Shown here: positions 1 through 13,839 of the stretch, one piece after another
Numbering within the stretch: the stretch's first letter is position 1
How the letters are laid out: every line of letters starts with the position of its first letter
DNA from: Ligula intestinalis
Lineage: Eukaryota > Platyhelminthes > Cestoda > Diphyllobothriidea > Diphyllobothriidae
NCBI GenBank assembly: GCA_036362985.1
Contig: JAYGXS010000003.1
Span: forward strand, 45,421,570-45,485,569
Direction: 5' to 3'
Length of the DNA stretch: 64,000 bases
The notes under the pieces: generated by a model
The model's database searches: none
What the model was told of the DNA's origin: nothing
The model's input: only the letters and a program-made list of their open reading frames with translations
Program-made: the position numbers and the translations under genes

Positions 1-363
1 AAACTGGCGATCCTCCAGTAAGTTTTTCGTCTTCTGAAGGTAGTCGCTTCTGTCAAATATGACCGTAGAACGTCCCTTGTCGGCTGGCACGATTACGATG
101 TCCTAGTCGGCCTTGAGTGCTCTTAATACAATGCGTTCGATCTCGCGGAGCACTTCCCGCGGTTGATGAGCCATCAGGAGGGATGATAGCTGATGTCGGA
201 TAAGGTTCTTTGTCTCTTCCGGTGCATTTGTCTGATTGATGACCGATTTAACAGCTGCAATAATGTTGGCAGGTTTAGCATCAGCCGTGTTAAATGAGGC
301 TTCGTGTTGTATAACCTGTATTTGCTCCTTCGTCAGTTCTTTCGACGACAATTTGTGTACCAT
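1..363 (-). pseudogene. Penelope-like element, N-terminal ORF fragment, cut by window edge
   Basis: Reading leftward from 363, the frame codes a 120-residue stretch with one in-frame stop (TAG at 103-105). After that stop comes VIVPADKGRSTVI, the 'PADKG' motif typical of the region before the reverse transcriptase palm in Penelope-like elements. The upstream part shares LSKELTKEQ and EASFNTADA with the element at 62078-62398, so both belong to one family. The RT domain would lie beyond the left edge. The 5' limit is unclear; related but disrupted sequence continues to about 530. Confidence 0.75.
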
Positions 364-545
364 TTTGTCGTTTCTAGATGACGTTGGATTGTGCAGTTTA
401 CGTAATTTCTTCTCCAGTGCCGTTTAATTAATTGCTTGTTTGTTGTGGGTTCGTTAAAGTACTCTCTGCTAAAGTAGTTTTGTGCTGTCTTCACCCATGA
501 ACTCACAGTATTTCGTCTTCTTCTGGTCAATTATCTGCTTGGGCA

Positions 546-3500
546 ACAGTAGCTAATATAGCCCCACTCATTAATCACTACAGCCTGCCTGTTTTCCTAC
601 GAAAATGGTGTTTATCGGGTTTTCTGAGCGGGCAATTAGGAACCGCAGTTATATATACTTTAATAAATGCTAAATGCGTTTTTATTTTACTGTATTTACA
701 AAATTTTCCTAATCTGTATTATCATTTAACTTATTTAGGAAAACCCGATTATCAAACTGCAGGTTTCTTGAATATCCCGAAGGCTTGAAATGGTAATTAG
801 GAGGTCGTCTACTTCAACTTACCTGTGGTCCACCTGACCGTTCTGGAGTTAGATTAGTATAGTCCGCGGCGCAAAGCACCACGCACACCTTCAATTTACA
901 TGCGAAACAACCTGCTCTCAGTGGCTGCAAGAAGCAATTTCGACTAAATGTTTTCACTCAACACTTTCTTCTAAAAATTTCTTTTTCTGCCTATCCTATT
1001 TCCCCACCCCACAAAACTCTATAACTGCAGTTTTTGCAGTACGAAATGCTGGGACTAGGGGTATATATGAGTAGGGCTACACAAGCTACTGTTGCCAAGG
1101 TTGAAGATCGCAAACGATAAATAGTGACCGAAAGCTGCAACTGTCGACATCCAAAACAGTCGCCGATGAATGGACCGTAAAATAAGCTTGCCTAATGGTA
1201 TGGTATAGACACTTGCGTTCGATATGGATATGTGGGCTTTGTGCTAAATTCCAAGAGCCCTATACACGTGTTTGTACTCTGACCCTAACAGCCATTTCAA
1301 GTTTAACCGTAAATCTCCCTGGAATCGAGCGCAAGGCAAGGTTTCTATTCTTCAGCCCAACTGAAAATCCTTATAAGGAATTGTTCTTCGACGCTTCTCC
1401 AACTCTACTGATAGGTCAGCGGTTGTTAGCTTTCCTTGATCCCCTTATATCAACTAGTTAGATGTATCTGAATGTTACTAATGCATTTTCCAGTCCATGG
1501 TGTCTCAGCAGACTCGAATATAAAATTAAAAATGCTGGATAATTGAGTAATAAGCACCCTTGGTGACCCAGCCTCGATATTTCAGTAAAGAGAGCATACA
1601 GCATGCAATCAGGAACTAAAAAATTTCGTTATCTTGATTTCGAATACTCAGCCTTTAGTTTTGCACAATTCAGTATACTAAGAATAATGTGCCTTGAGAG
1701 TTAGGTCTTGTATTCTCCGCTACAGTTTTCTCAGGAGAAAGGAGTTTGCGTATCGTTTGGCCTCACTGAAAAAGGTACCGTAGCGCCCGTTAGCAAACTC
1801 CCTGTGTCAAATTGGGAAAGTTCATGACAACTGAGATATCCACTAAGCATTTTGCCGCTGATTGGTTCGGCTTTTCCCATAAGTGAAATGCCAGAGGCGT
1901 TGCAAAATTAATTTAAGGGCAGCAAAGTAGTGACACAATAACATCTGCGGGCTGACGAGATACCAACAGATAAGGCAATTAGCTGCCTTTTCTGAAGCTG
2001 TATGCGCAAAATCCAATTAGAACTTGATTAGGAGGCTCCGAAAAACTTTCAACTGCTAGGCGGTTATCCTGGAAAGATTTGAAAACGAAGCAACGGGGAA
2101 ATATAATTCGAAGGTCATCCTGAGACGAGAGTATGCTGGCATATTTTAGTAAAATAAACGCGCGAAATGTATTTATCATGTTCCACGTTTTTTTCAAATA
2201 GATTCCGATGCATACGTAGATTCAGTCCTAACTTGCAGAAAATATGCAGGAAATTTTCTTATCAAATGCTGACTATGGAAGAAATTATGCTATCTGAAAT
2301 ATTCATATTTTGAGCGATTGAGTATATTACCCGTCAGAATAGGAAAGGATGGAAGAATGGAAGGCAGCCGACAACGCACAGGGAAACCGGAATGGTCATG
2401 TTTGGTTTACCCAGCGGAAAATCATTAGGATGAAACGTTCTTCCGTCAAATTCTCATAGTCGCTATGTAAAAGCCTGCGCGGGCTCTAATTGTGAGCTCC
2501 AGGGCGAAGTTGAACTTAATTGTTCCTCTACGAGATCGGCGATGGCCATATATTAATTATATTTACCGTCTCAAACATTCACAACTATGACGACCTTCGA
2601 TACTCACGTGATGACAAACATAGCCTACAGTCCACAGTCCTATTAATTGTCTCCACGAACTATGCAGGCTGGTTTCTGCCCTTTGTTGTATTCTAGTAGC
2701 ATGAGAAGAAGCCTAAATGGGAACGTGTGGAATTACGTGAATTTACTTCAGCGGCAGTGCGGCTTGAAATCAGTGGCGTACGCAGTAAACTTCTCAAAAG
2801 TGAAATAACTTCCTCTATAAGCAGCAGTTTTGAATACAATGTGATTTGCCACACGCTTATAAGACACATGAAGCCTCCTTATAGGATATGACTGCATCTA
2901 TGCAGGTCTTGAATACCTATTGATGATCGCATATTACTTTTGTTGTACTTGTTTCCAAGGGTCATTCTCATTTGCTTTTGTAGAATAATTAGGCATGACC
3001 GCGAACATAAACAGATGTTGGCACTAGTTGATGAATGTTCACCGACGGCTAATATATGTAGTAAGTCACCAGAGAGGGTGTTTTCCGCAGAGTTATTTCT
3101 GCAAGCGTACCTAAATCGCGTTATTTTCTGCTCGCAAGCGTAATGGAAGTGTTGGTGGATTTTTGATGTTATGTGGCGGATATCCCGTAGTGACTAGTGG
3201 ACTTCGGCCCCAATTTTCATAGCAACTTTCAGTCTACTTTTGTAGACCCTTCAATATATTGATCTACTTCGGACTATATATTCATTTCTAAGGGCGTTAA
3301 AAAGGTGAAATTTCAAGATTGGAGTATGTATCAGAAAGCACACAGGAAATGGAGCGGCCACTGTGGAGCCGCGTTTCTCACAGCTGTGTCAAGGCGCGGC
3401 AAAATATAATTGACCAGAGGTCATTTTGGTTGAAGATCTGTTTTGTAGGCGCATGCGAGCAAGTTTTTGTTCAGTTAAAAAAAACACATCAGAAATGTTG

Positions 3501-3889
3501 GTTTAAGTTTCGCGTGATTTGGCATCAAGGTAAGATTGCTATGATGGTAGCCGCAGACGGTATCTGAAATAGGATTTTTACGATGTTTGCAGATTTTCGG
3601 CATTGACCGTCAATAAATAACTTTAAAATGCAAATATATTCCCAGGCTGACACAATAAATCGACAAAAGGCTAAAATTATTTTTCCTCGCCCTAACAAGC
3701 TTAAGAGGGGGGGGGGGTTGGTTTCTTATATGTGCGTGTTTAGTTCGTTGTGCTGTCAGCAGCTTTAGCCTACCCTCGTAATTATTCGAGGCACGATTGA
3801 CATGCCCATATTACGCTGCATTTTAAGCAGAATCTGTATTTGTTTCACTAATATTTTGCCCCTCTTATTACACTCCCTTGAAAATTTAG
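546..3889. other. Non-coding stretch upstream of first visible IFT81 exon
   Basis: No exon with a convincing coding pattern was found. It is presumably intronic to IFT81, because the N-terminal exons must lie upstream. A G11 homopolymer is at 3707-3717. About 1230-1290 carries a short stretch that resembles the flanks of the telomere-like repeats further on (a TGTGCTAAATTCCA core). Confidence 0.5.
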
Positions 3890-4171
3890 TTACGCGAGGT
3901 GCATTCGGAAACTAATCGACTAATTGAGAAGCGAATGGTTGCCGCGGACCCCCTAGAGGACAAAGTGAGTCTATTTCGTCAGCAGGCCAACATTGCGGCC
4001 AATCGGAAGGAGTCTACTGCCAGCGCGCTGGCCGAGGCTAGGGAAAAATTAGTGACAGCCCAACAACAATTAGAAGCGGCTCGTGCTAAATTGGCCAAGG
4101 TTGTGGATGAGAGCCGCAACGAGACAACGGATGACTCCTTCACTCCCGTCTCCATACCCAGGGCAGAAGAT
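3890..4171 (+). CDS. IFT81: IFT81 exon (first in window)
   Basis: The exon is 94 codons and in phase 0 at both ends. The acceptor is the AG at 3888-3889 and the donor is GTAAGT at 4172. The translation starts LREVHSETNRLIEKRM and continues with ADPLEDKVSLFRQQ, which matches the animal IFT81 segment where a conserved EKxM block precedes a SL(Y/F)RQQA stretch. The second half is an Ala/Glu/Lys/Gln-rich coiled coil. The residues before the donor (SIPRAED) lie just before the conserved F-x-RYV block of the next exon. The upstream exon was not found in 1-3889 and is probably outside the window. Confidence 0.92.
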
Positions 4172-7100
4172 GTAAGTACTGCTTTTGAGCCTAATCATTA
4201 AAGGTTGTTTTGGAAAGATTCTCTTGAACATTTTTCCCCTATGCAACCTAAGATACCTTTAGTATAAAGTCATTTATTTAGTGTAGTAAGAGGACCCTAG
4301 GTTCTCATCTTCCCCTTAACCAGCGTATGGCTGTCTGTCCCCAGTCATTCAGAACAACTTAGTCTAACCCCTTGAGGTGCTCGGCCGTGTTTACGAAGAA
4401 ATAAGGGCAACGAACGTTTATACAACCCTTTAACCAAGCTCAATGAATAGGTAGGCATGTAATACGAGAAAGGTGGCAACGGAGGTTGAACAGTTTAAAA
4501 CAAGGAATACAAATCAATTTATATGCCCACGTCATCGTTTAAGTAAACGTTTTTAGCACTGAATTAGAGCATATTAGCCGCCTACCTATCCACGCTTACC
4601 TACATGCAAACCGAATCTTAACTCCAACCCAACCGTATAAATTGTGTTCTTAAGGGTTAGCATTCGTTGCCGGCGAAGAAGATTCGCATAAACATTCCTT
4701 GTCGGAATAAGCACAGTTATCCGAGCTTTGTAATTTTGTAATTCCTTTTTCTCCCTCACTGCTTACACCTTCATCATCATTAAGTAAAGCTCATAATTAA
4801 ACACTGAATGTTAAAAAAATAGAGATATGGCGTATTCCTTTCCGTTGAATCGTCCCATTTTTGCCAAACTTATACCAAATTTGTACTTAGGGTTTTGGTC
4901 CGTATCAGCTGTTTCAAGCAAGCAGCAGGAATGTTCTTTTTCCTTTGCCGTTAGGTCGTTAGGCACCCGCAGAAACACTGATCTACGCATTTCTTACACG
5001 CAATCATAAACGTAAATGGTCTGCATTTGAAAAAAAAACTTTGGGATTTCCAAACCACAGCTGAACAAAACGGTTGGTAAAACAGCAAGTGTTGGACGCG
5101 ATGGCAGAGACAGATGCCATAATGGATGGTGGGTGACATTCTTCCTGCCTCACCACCAACTTGGCTTGTGAATTTTTCATAAGTAACTGATTTGACAGAT
5201 CCGTGCCCACACATTGCCTCCACGTCTTTTGATCTCTCGTTCCTAAGACCAAAAAGTACTGATTCCACAGCAAGCACTCAATTAAACGCCAGTTCTGGAT
5301 GTGCTGGGGAGTATGCAACCTGATCAGCATTCTCTTATTGCGTTTGCAAACAGCTAGTGCATAGGAATGCGTTTTTTTAAAGATCGGTTCTGCTAGTTTT
5401 GAAAGTGGAAACTGAGTTATGAACGATGGCCAGCGGAACGCACTTAATCGACAACAGTCTTGCATTTCTTATTTACATTTCTACCTTTTGGGCGTATGGT
5501 TCGAAGTATCTTGCAGCATTCCCTCCCGAGGCGAACCTTTCTTACAAGGCAGTTGAATGTGAAAGTGTCCATTGGATTGATGCTCTTTCATGCCTATCAC
5601 CAGACTTATAAATCGGAAATGTACTTCAGCTTTGTAGTATACACATAATGAGTATAGATTTTGGTATGGAAGTATGCAAAGGGAGAGCGTTGACAAAGAT
5701 AACAGAGACTGCAATGGCTACTCCTGCCTTATAAAGGAACCGTCAGCGAACCTGATCGAAACATTGGTTTGCTGTTCAATGGTCATTAAACGTGAGTAAT
5801 TTGAGCGCTCTACCAATCGAACCATATGCTAATCAGACGAGAAGTTGGTTCGGTGATCAGGTTGAAGGATATATTCGTTCCGCTCTGCCCTACGACTCGA
5901 TATAGAGCCACGCTGGTCATCGAATAGTGACTATTAATATGTGCACAAGGCGAATAGTGACATAGAAAGGGCAGGCTGAAATGGAAATTTCTCTTTTATT
6001 GGCTGCAAAGCTCATAAGCAGAAATCTTTACGAATAGTTTGAGGAACGTCAGCCGATTAACTAACACAAATAGTTATGAATGTCCTATCATCCCTGGACA
6101 ATAAGCATGACTTATCTAATCTCTCAAACTGAACTTGGGAATAGGGGGCGTATTTTCCAAATGATAAAGTTTCCCTTTAGCATGATTCCAGGAAGGACAA
6201 AGATTTCCGTGTGCTAGACCTACCACTAGTTTGACCGTCAATTTTGACTATATTTGTCGTGTGATACATAACAGGGTGGTGCAGAGGCCGTGAACTTTGC
6301 TGGAGTTTAGTGATTGTAAACTTGTGCTGCATCTACCTCACTCTCCCCATTTCCCGCATGGGCCTGATATCAAGATAAAGTGCAGAAGACCGGTGATGGG
6401 AAAGGGTGCAAGCCCCGTAACCCTAACATAAACCAATATATTGGTCTTAATCTAAGTCTTATTCCATCCCAAAGCTTAATACTACAGTTAACGCTTACGC
6501 TAACGCCAACCTTAAACCTGACCTGAAACCGAACCCAAAATAAACCCTAATTTTTCTGAAATGTACCGAAAAAACCAACTGCAGTATGGGCGGTTTACGT
6601 GTTGATATCCTGTTTACGGGGCTATAAAAGTAATATTTAAGCCATGTTTTACTAAAAGCCGATCGCATAATCATGATTGAAATTCAATTTAGGCTTTGAA
6701 AAGCATATTTTAACTAGAGTTGCAATTAATTCATTACGATGGGTAAACGTTGTTTAAGAAATGATATCGGCGGCATCCAAACAAGCGTTCAACTCCGTAA
6801 ATGTGAAACAAAGTCAGTTCGGTCGCCAGTTCATTAGATTTTCACAATATGGTGTGAATTTTGTTAGGCTTCCTACACTAAATTACTCAGCCGAGGCCAT
6901 ATTTAGTCTTGATAAAACAGAGCAGGATGGATGGCCCGTCTTTTTCAATCGACTACTCTCGTCAAAGTTTCCCATGGAAGTATGTATTTGAGATTCAAAT
7001 GGACATTTTAGATCAGAAGAAGGCATCTTATTGTTCCTTATGTATAAAACTTACGCTTTTAGCTTTAATTGAATAAGCCTACCAGAAGTTTGAACGTTCG

Positions 7101-10100
7101 TAGAAACACGCAGGGTAAGCAAAATACCTCTATTCATCAAAGCAAGTCGAATGAGATTTTATCTGCAAGAAGATTCTTTATCATCCTTCCCAACTAAGTC
7201 CATTTGGCCTTTGCCCTCCGCTTTCTTATCGTTTCTGCTGCCCAGATTGACTATATGCAGCATTGTATGCGGACTTTCCCTCAACCATATTTCCTCAAAA
7301 TGCTATTTTATGCATTCAAATAAACATGCCTTGTTTTTACTCCTAAAATACATCTTGTACCATAACAATTATCTGTGTGCCATAATTCAAAGGTAAAAAA
7401 TATGTCCGTGGATGCCTGTATTCAAACACAATTATTTCCTATTAGCCATATTAAACTAATGTGGTGTGGAGTGGCGATGTGGTGTAACGCCCAGTAGGAC
7501 GAAATATTGCCATAAATTGGCTGTTTTCAGCATTTAATTTAGATTAAAGGCTTTCGAGAAACAAGAAGCTGCAGCGAACAATGTGCCAGTGATTGCATCT
7601 TCGTCCTTTTTTCAGCAGGAATCTGGGATGCGCATATTTGCCTCCCCATATATTTCTTTTTGAGTCTTTGGGTTTATTGATTGCTTGTGAATATTTGAAC
7701 TATATTTGGTAGGGATAACTTGTGTGGTTGCCTTTAAAAGACATGAAAATAGGAACCACCGTTACGTAGGTCTGTTTGTGCCAAATTCAAGGGTAAATTA
7801 GGGTTTTGTTTATGGTCAGGGTTAGGGCTAGCTCTAAGGTAAAGCAGGGTTACATATATAACTAAGGTTAGGTTTATTGATAACTCTAGAATTAGGGTTT
7901 TAGGCAGAGTTAGATTTAAGGTTAGGGCAACGGTTTAGGTTTATGCTGGGGCTAGTGTAAAGGCTAGGACACGGGAATATTCACCTTGTCTGTAATTGTG
8001 CGTAAGACTATTTTTATTGATTAAATAATTCGCTCATGTTCTTATATCCTTTCAAGGGGTCCATACGAATAATCCCTACACTTTTTATTGTTTCTACCAA
8101 TTAACATACGACTGTGTCATCTCCCTTTGAATTAGCTTCCTTGGTTTTGAAAATTGTGGTTTTCCGTTCATGATATCCGCTTGAGATTATACAAATACGG
8201 CATCAGGCAACAAAGTGTTTGATGAGGACGCGTTTTGCCCACAAAGTAACAGTGCATTTTTAAATTGTAAAAGAGTATTGGCATAGTTCAGTTGTCATGA
8301 AATGCTGACCGTGTAGTTTTGAAAGATTGTTCTTTCCTCATCACCTTATGCCAAGGCTGCTGTAAGGATAGGTTAGAAGCACGCCGATCTTCATGCCTGC
8401 TAGATTTCCACCATTTGTCCTGCCTGTAGTGAAAAGCATGGTTCGTGATACACCTCCATCTTCTTAGCTTCCTGTTAGTTTCTCGACATCTCGAGGGATA
8501 TCTCACTATGTCAACTGTCTTCTCTCGAACCAAGTGGTTGCACTTCTGTTTCATGGCCATTTTACCCCTAGGGATCATTTATACCAAAGAATTCACATAA
8601 AAATGTTTGATTCCTTGAACTGTCAAATGTAAATTTTACCAAAGGGCTACTAAGAACTGTGCTAACCTATCAAGAAACCTACCAAATCATATTTTTACAC
8701 CCATGGCTTTCATCGTCTGAGCCTATCAGTTTTGCGTAATGCATTACTGTTTTCATTTTATATGCAAATAACAATCTAAATGGGAAAACGAACAATTCGG
8801 GACATGAATAGAAGCGAATATGCGTGCCCCAGGTTTTTGTTGTAACGAAGACGAAGACGCGATCGCTGAAACAATAGTTGTATTCTGAGCTTTCAGCTCC
8901 ACATGAGAAGCCACGAGAAGCTGTCCTCACTTACTCTGACGATGACTTCTCAAGTGGAACCGAAAGCTCAGAATACAACTATTGTTCCAGAAATCGCGTC
9001 TTCGTCTTCTTTACAATTTGGGACATTTTACTTGCCTGATAAAATGAGCACTTTATTTTTTCGGTGATAGTTTGGACGCCTTCAGCTGCTCCTTTACAAT
9101 CATAGGCGTCGAACGGGCGCCAAATCCTGCCGTTGTTGCCTTCCAGGCATTTACCTTGTCGAGTAGCATACTTAACTGACGAAAAAGTGTGGTGATATGC
9201 GAGGTTTGGGTACCACTGTTAAGCTATAGAAAAAACCTTAATATTATGAGAGCAGCATTTAATAGCGTACCCTTATTGCAAGTGCATGTCCCTAACCGAG
9301 CAAACTTAAGCTTAAGGGGTTTCATAGTGAGTGCGATTGCAGCTTGGTTCTCCGATGATTTACTAATAGTGCAGAAAAAGCCATCCATCTCTCCCTTTCT
9401 CTATCAGTAACTTTTCCTATGGTTGATTTCTCCTCAGTGTGTTATAGCCTGTGAACACTATCAACTGAAATTCCGAGGCAAATGGGACCTTTCATTTTAG
9501 ATTCTGCGTGCGGGGTCTGTTGGTAAAAACACACTTCACGGTGACCAAATGTCCCCAATAACATCTCTTTGGGGTTGTGGCTAGTGGTAAGTAGTAGCAT
9601 TTAATAACAACCTGAATTGGGTTGAAATATTCGACCCCCAGGGCTTGTGGTCGGTACACCACCGATATATGACGACAGATTAACCAAAAAAAGGCTATCT
9701 TGGTCTGCCTTGCTCTTGTAAGCAACATTTCTTGACGATTTTCCGCCACAGAGGCTGCATTTTCTGTCTTAACTGGTGTTTTCGAGTAGTCTTTGCACGC
9801 AGCAGGTCTATAAAAAGGTACCTTCGGGATTATAGCGTCTTTTTATGATTCAAGTTTTTTGAGAAAACGATACAAATTTCAGTTGTAGCGTCTTGATAGT
9901 GCTCTCTGGACTTATGTCTGCAACTTGGGTAAGGATGACTTGCGTGTCCGTTTAAACAAGAAACAAAAACAGGAATGGCCTGCACTGTATGTGGCGCTGC
10001 GCTCAATTCCGGAAAAATTCCGTTTAGGGTTAAGGTATGGTTTAGGATTACGTTTTGGGGTTAGGTTTAAGGTTGCGTTTACAGTCGGAGTTGGAGGTTA

Positions 10101-13100
10101 GGTTCAGGATTATAGTAAAGGTTTGGGTCTGTTTTTGACCTGTAGAATTCAGGTTAATCCTAGGGTTAGGGTAACGTTTAAGGTTACCGTTTCTGTTGCG
10201 ATTAATACACGGGAATATTTATCCTTACTCTAATTTATCGCAAGACCACCTTTTAAGTGGGCAGGATATCTCTATTCCCGTTTCCGTTTTAGACAACCAT
10301 ATAGGTTATCCTTTGAGAAAAGTGCTTCGCAATCCGTCAATAATTTTTTTGTTTTTTTATGCTGGCGTTTAGGCGTTATGTTGACTTTCAGTTTCAGATG
10401 GTGTTTCTTGAGATTCTCCTGAGATCTCTGGGCTGAAGTTATTTTGACGTTTTAGACCCTAAAGCGTTCCCTTAAAAATAGAGGTTAATGCACAAAAATG
10501 CATGAAGGCGTTACATACCAACCTCGATAACTTTTAACGGCGTTTCATCTTGATTTTGCCGTTCAGAAGGGTGCATTGTGAAATTATCCCGGCTTATTGA
10601 GAAGCCAACACCCTTTAGAAGTCCTTGCTGCTTTAGACCTGATGCGTAGAAATGGTGTTTATGACCTATCTTTACTGTAGGCTAGGAATGGAAATTTTGC
10701 TTTAATGTGCACTTTTTTGTCTAAACACAAAAAAGACAGTTGCATATTGACCGCTAAGCATTTATGTAACAGTTTTGCCGAAAAGGACGCTGTTGACCGG
10801 AACAGTAGTTTCATCGCTAGCCATTAATATCTGAACCGAAGGTTGACCTCCAGTCCAGGGAGCCACTGGATCTCCTAATAAAACTTTTGCATCATTCGGG
10901 AACAAGATGCCATATGGATTGTGGAAGATGTTTGTGATCATGGAGGAAAAGTTGGCAAATTCTCCAGCCAGCATTGTGGTTGGTTAATATGACTATTCAC
11001 TTGCACCTTTCCCATACAGTCCATATGAAAAGCATCTGTGGTTACAATGAACGTACGCGCAGATCGCAATGCACTGATAGAGCACCTAATGTTTGACGAC
11101 ATCTTAAGCCACACTCGATGTGACCCCGAACTTTCGCAGATGCTATTTGTCTATGCTTTCAACCTCGAATAGGCTGGAATAAACTCAGTCGGAGGCTTTT
11201 TTGTTAGAATCCCTCAATTAATAACTGTGTTTTGGAATAAGCTCCTTACTGGTTGAGGCATGTCAATAAATTCCATAGAATTGGCAGTTCTGTGCGAGTG
11301 TGCCTGACACAAATTACGACCAAAAAGGCAGACTCCTTTTGAGAATAAAACCCGATACGGTTAGCAAGACTCCATTAATTGGCGACAGCCTTGACGTACC
11401 TCTTAACTTGCGACCTTATATGCTACCTGAGCATTTCTTGATTGCATTTACTGCGAAATTAATTTCCCCACCCTTCCATTTGTTAAGGAACAAGTATGCG
11501 TTTGAACAGATTGTCGGTTGAAGTTCGAACGTACCATAAGATATGCCTTAGCTTCATGATTAGTTCATCTCAACTTGCAGAATGAATAAGGAGAGCTGCT
11601 AACTATCCAATAAAAACAGATTTTTGTGTTTTTCGTGGTGCTCATTCGGCTGATCCTCTGCCATCCACTCGCGACCGTGAAACAAGGTAGCGTTTTGCTA
11701 TGGGTAGGTAAGCTGAACTGTTTTATAATCCTTACTTGGATAAAGAAGGAGACGAGTCGACTCCTTGATCAATTAATGTATTGTCCTGAACTTTCGGCTC
11801 CACACGAGAAGCCATCGTCAGAGATGATGCTTGACTCGCCTTTTTTCATTATCCAAGCAGATACATTGAACATGAACTTTCTCATTCACTCGGGAATAAT
11901 CTTTACTGATCACCGCATACGCTTCTCGATGTCTCTCACTTTCCAAGTCACTAAAATTTTGTCCAACGATTAAAAGTAGCCTCATCACGTCTCCAAACTG
12001 TTCAGTTCGATTATTTTTATCATAACGCCGCGTTTTTCAAACTCGCATTCGGAAGCATAAGGTGCCTTTTAAACCTTTGTATGGATTAGGTCGAGCGTCA
12101 AACTTTCTGAAAAGTCGTTAAATGCCAGGACGCTTGTTTGCTGCGTCGTGTCCTATTTGAGTTTTCCGGCATTGTGGCTAAAATTTGTGACACTACTGTC
12201 ACTTCTTAAGAGCCCCAAAAACCTCTGATAGTCCGGTTTTCTCTAAATAAATCTAGCATTAAAGTGGACCGACATATTGAATTAAATAAAATTCAAGCCC
12301 AAACGTTAGTATAAGGATGTGGTAGAACACGGCGCGGAGAATGGCGAAGTACTGTAGAACCGTGTTATAGAGACTAGAGGTTCATGTGGGGTTGGTGCCT
12401 GTACTTAGTGTGGCTCATCAGGTTTCGTAGCAATGACCTGGTGCTTGACTTAACGGTACATGCAGAGCTGTTTTGTCCATTCTTGTCGGAAACCTCGAAT
12501 GGATTCCTTTGATGTACAGTAACTGCCACCGCCTTTCAAGTTTGCATTAACGTTTTACTTTGCTCGGTATGTCGGCACCCGCAGAATGCTCTGCTGATGT
12601 CATCTTGATAAACATTAATGAGTAGAATACGGACACTAAGCGGATGAAAGGGGGGGGGGGTAGGGGGGATCGTGCGAGGCCCTGGTTAAGTAACGCAGGG
12701 CTAATTTATTAAATGGGACAAGCAACAACCGAGTTTTCTGATCACAAGAAAAACTGGAAGGGTTGTCTGCTCTTGCCTTTTGGATGACGAAGTTTTTCTT
12801 ATACGCGGAAATCACATTAAGTTTAGCTACAGCGTGCGTACCGAAAGTACATAATTCAGCCTGCGGAATAATAAGCGATTACTCGACTGAAAATTACTGA
12901 ATATATAGATTTAATGGTTGAGAGAATCCGTGCCCAGCGGGCAGACCTGCCCAGGCAGACCTTTTAACTGAAACTGCTTATGCCGTGCATAATGCTACAG
13001 ACTTATATCTCCGCGGATATTCATTCTGTCGTGAATGGTAGACAGAAGAAGTAAAAGAGACAAAAAAGTCCTGCAGTCACTTTGTTTTCCCAGAGCTCAT

Positions 13101-13735
13101 TGTGTGCCGTCTAATTTACTGCTTGCAAATTGCATGTTTAAACATTAGCTGAGCAATTTCTATCGCAGTGGTTTTGAACTCTATTTAAAAGGCCAGTAAG
13201 CAGGCGCACTGTAGCTCTTCTCTATGAACCGGTTGCGCACTAACATTATGTGGGTTCGTTTTTGTTATTTGAATCAGATCTGGCCGGACTTAGAACTGCC
13301 AACCAGACACTGAAGTAAACGCCCATGTCGGTAATATAGATTTGCGAATAGTAACAGTTGTAGGGGGAGCTTAGCGATCACGTTACCACATGCGATTCTC
13401 CTGTTGTGCCTTGGGGTGTACTCTCAAGTTCTGCCGGCAGCCCTTCAGCCGCTAGTATATATTATAAGCAGAATAATATACCTGACAAAGCCAAGGGAGA
13501 TTTGAATGGCCATTCTTGGTTTGCATCAGCCAAATAAGCAAAACCTTAGATGATAGAGAATTTGGGGCTGGAGTCCAAGACCTGTTGGTGACAAGCGTAA
13601 GGCCACAACCATTGAGTTACGTGCTCCTTTTTCTGTCAGTTTTGATGGAGTTTGCTGAAAGTTTGATATTATCATCAAAATAAAGTTCTCATCATCATCA
13701 TCATCATCATCGTCATCATCATCCTCATCCTCATT

Positions 13736-13782
<47 letters not shown>

Positions 13783-13792
13783 NNNNNNNNNN

Positions 13793-13839
<47 letters not shown>

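Noticed and set aside
5004..5465. 153-codon minus-strand open frame
   Set aside because: No recognisable motif, odd composition, no splice partner; likely chance or an old repeat.
6415..10205. True interstitial telomere
   Set aside because: Units are irregular and share unique flanks between copies, so a dispersed repeat explains them better.
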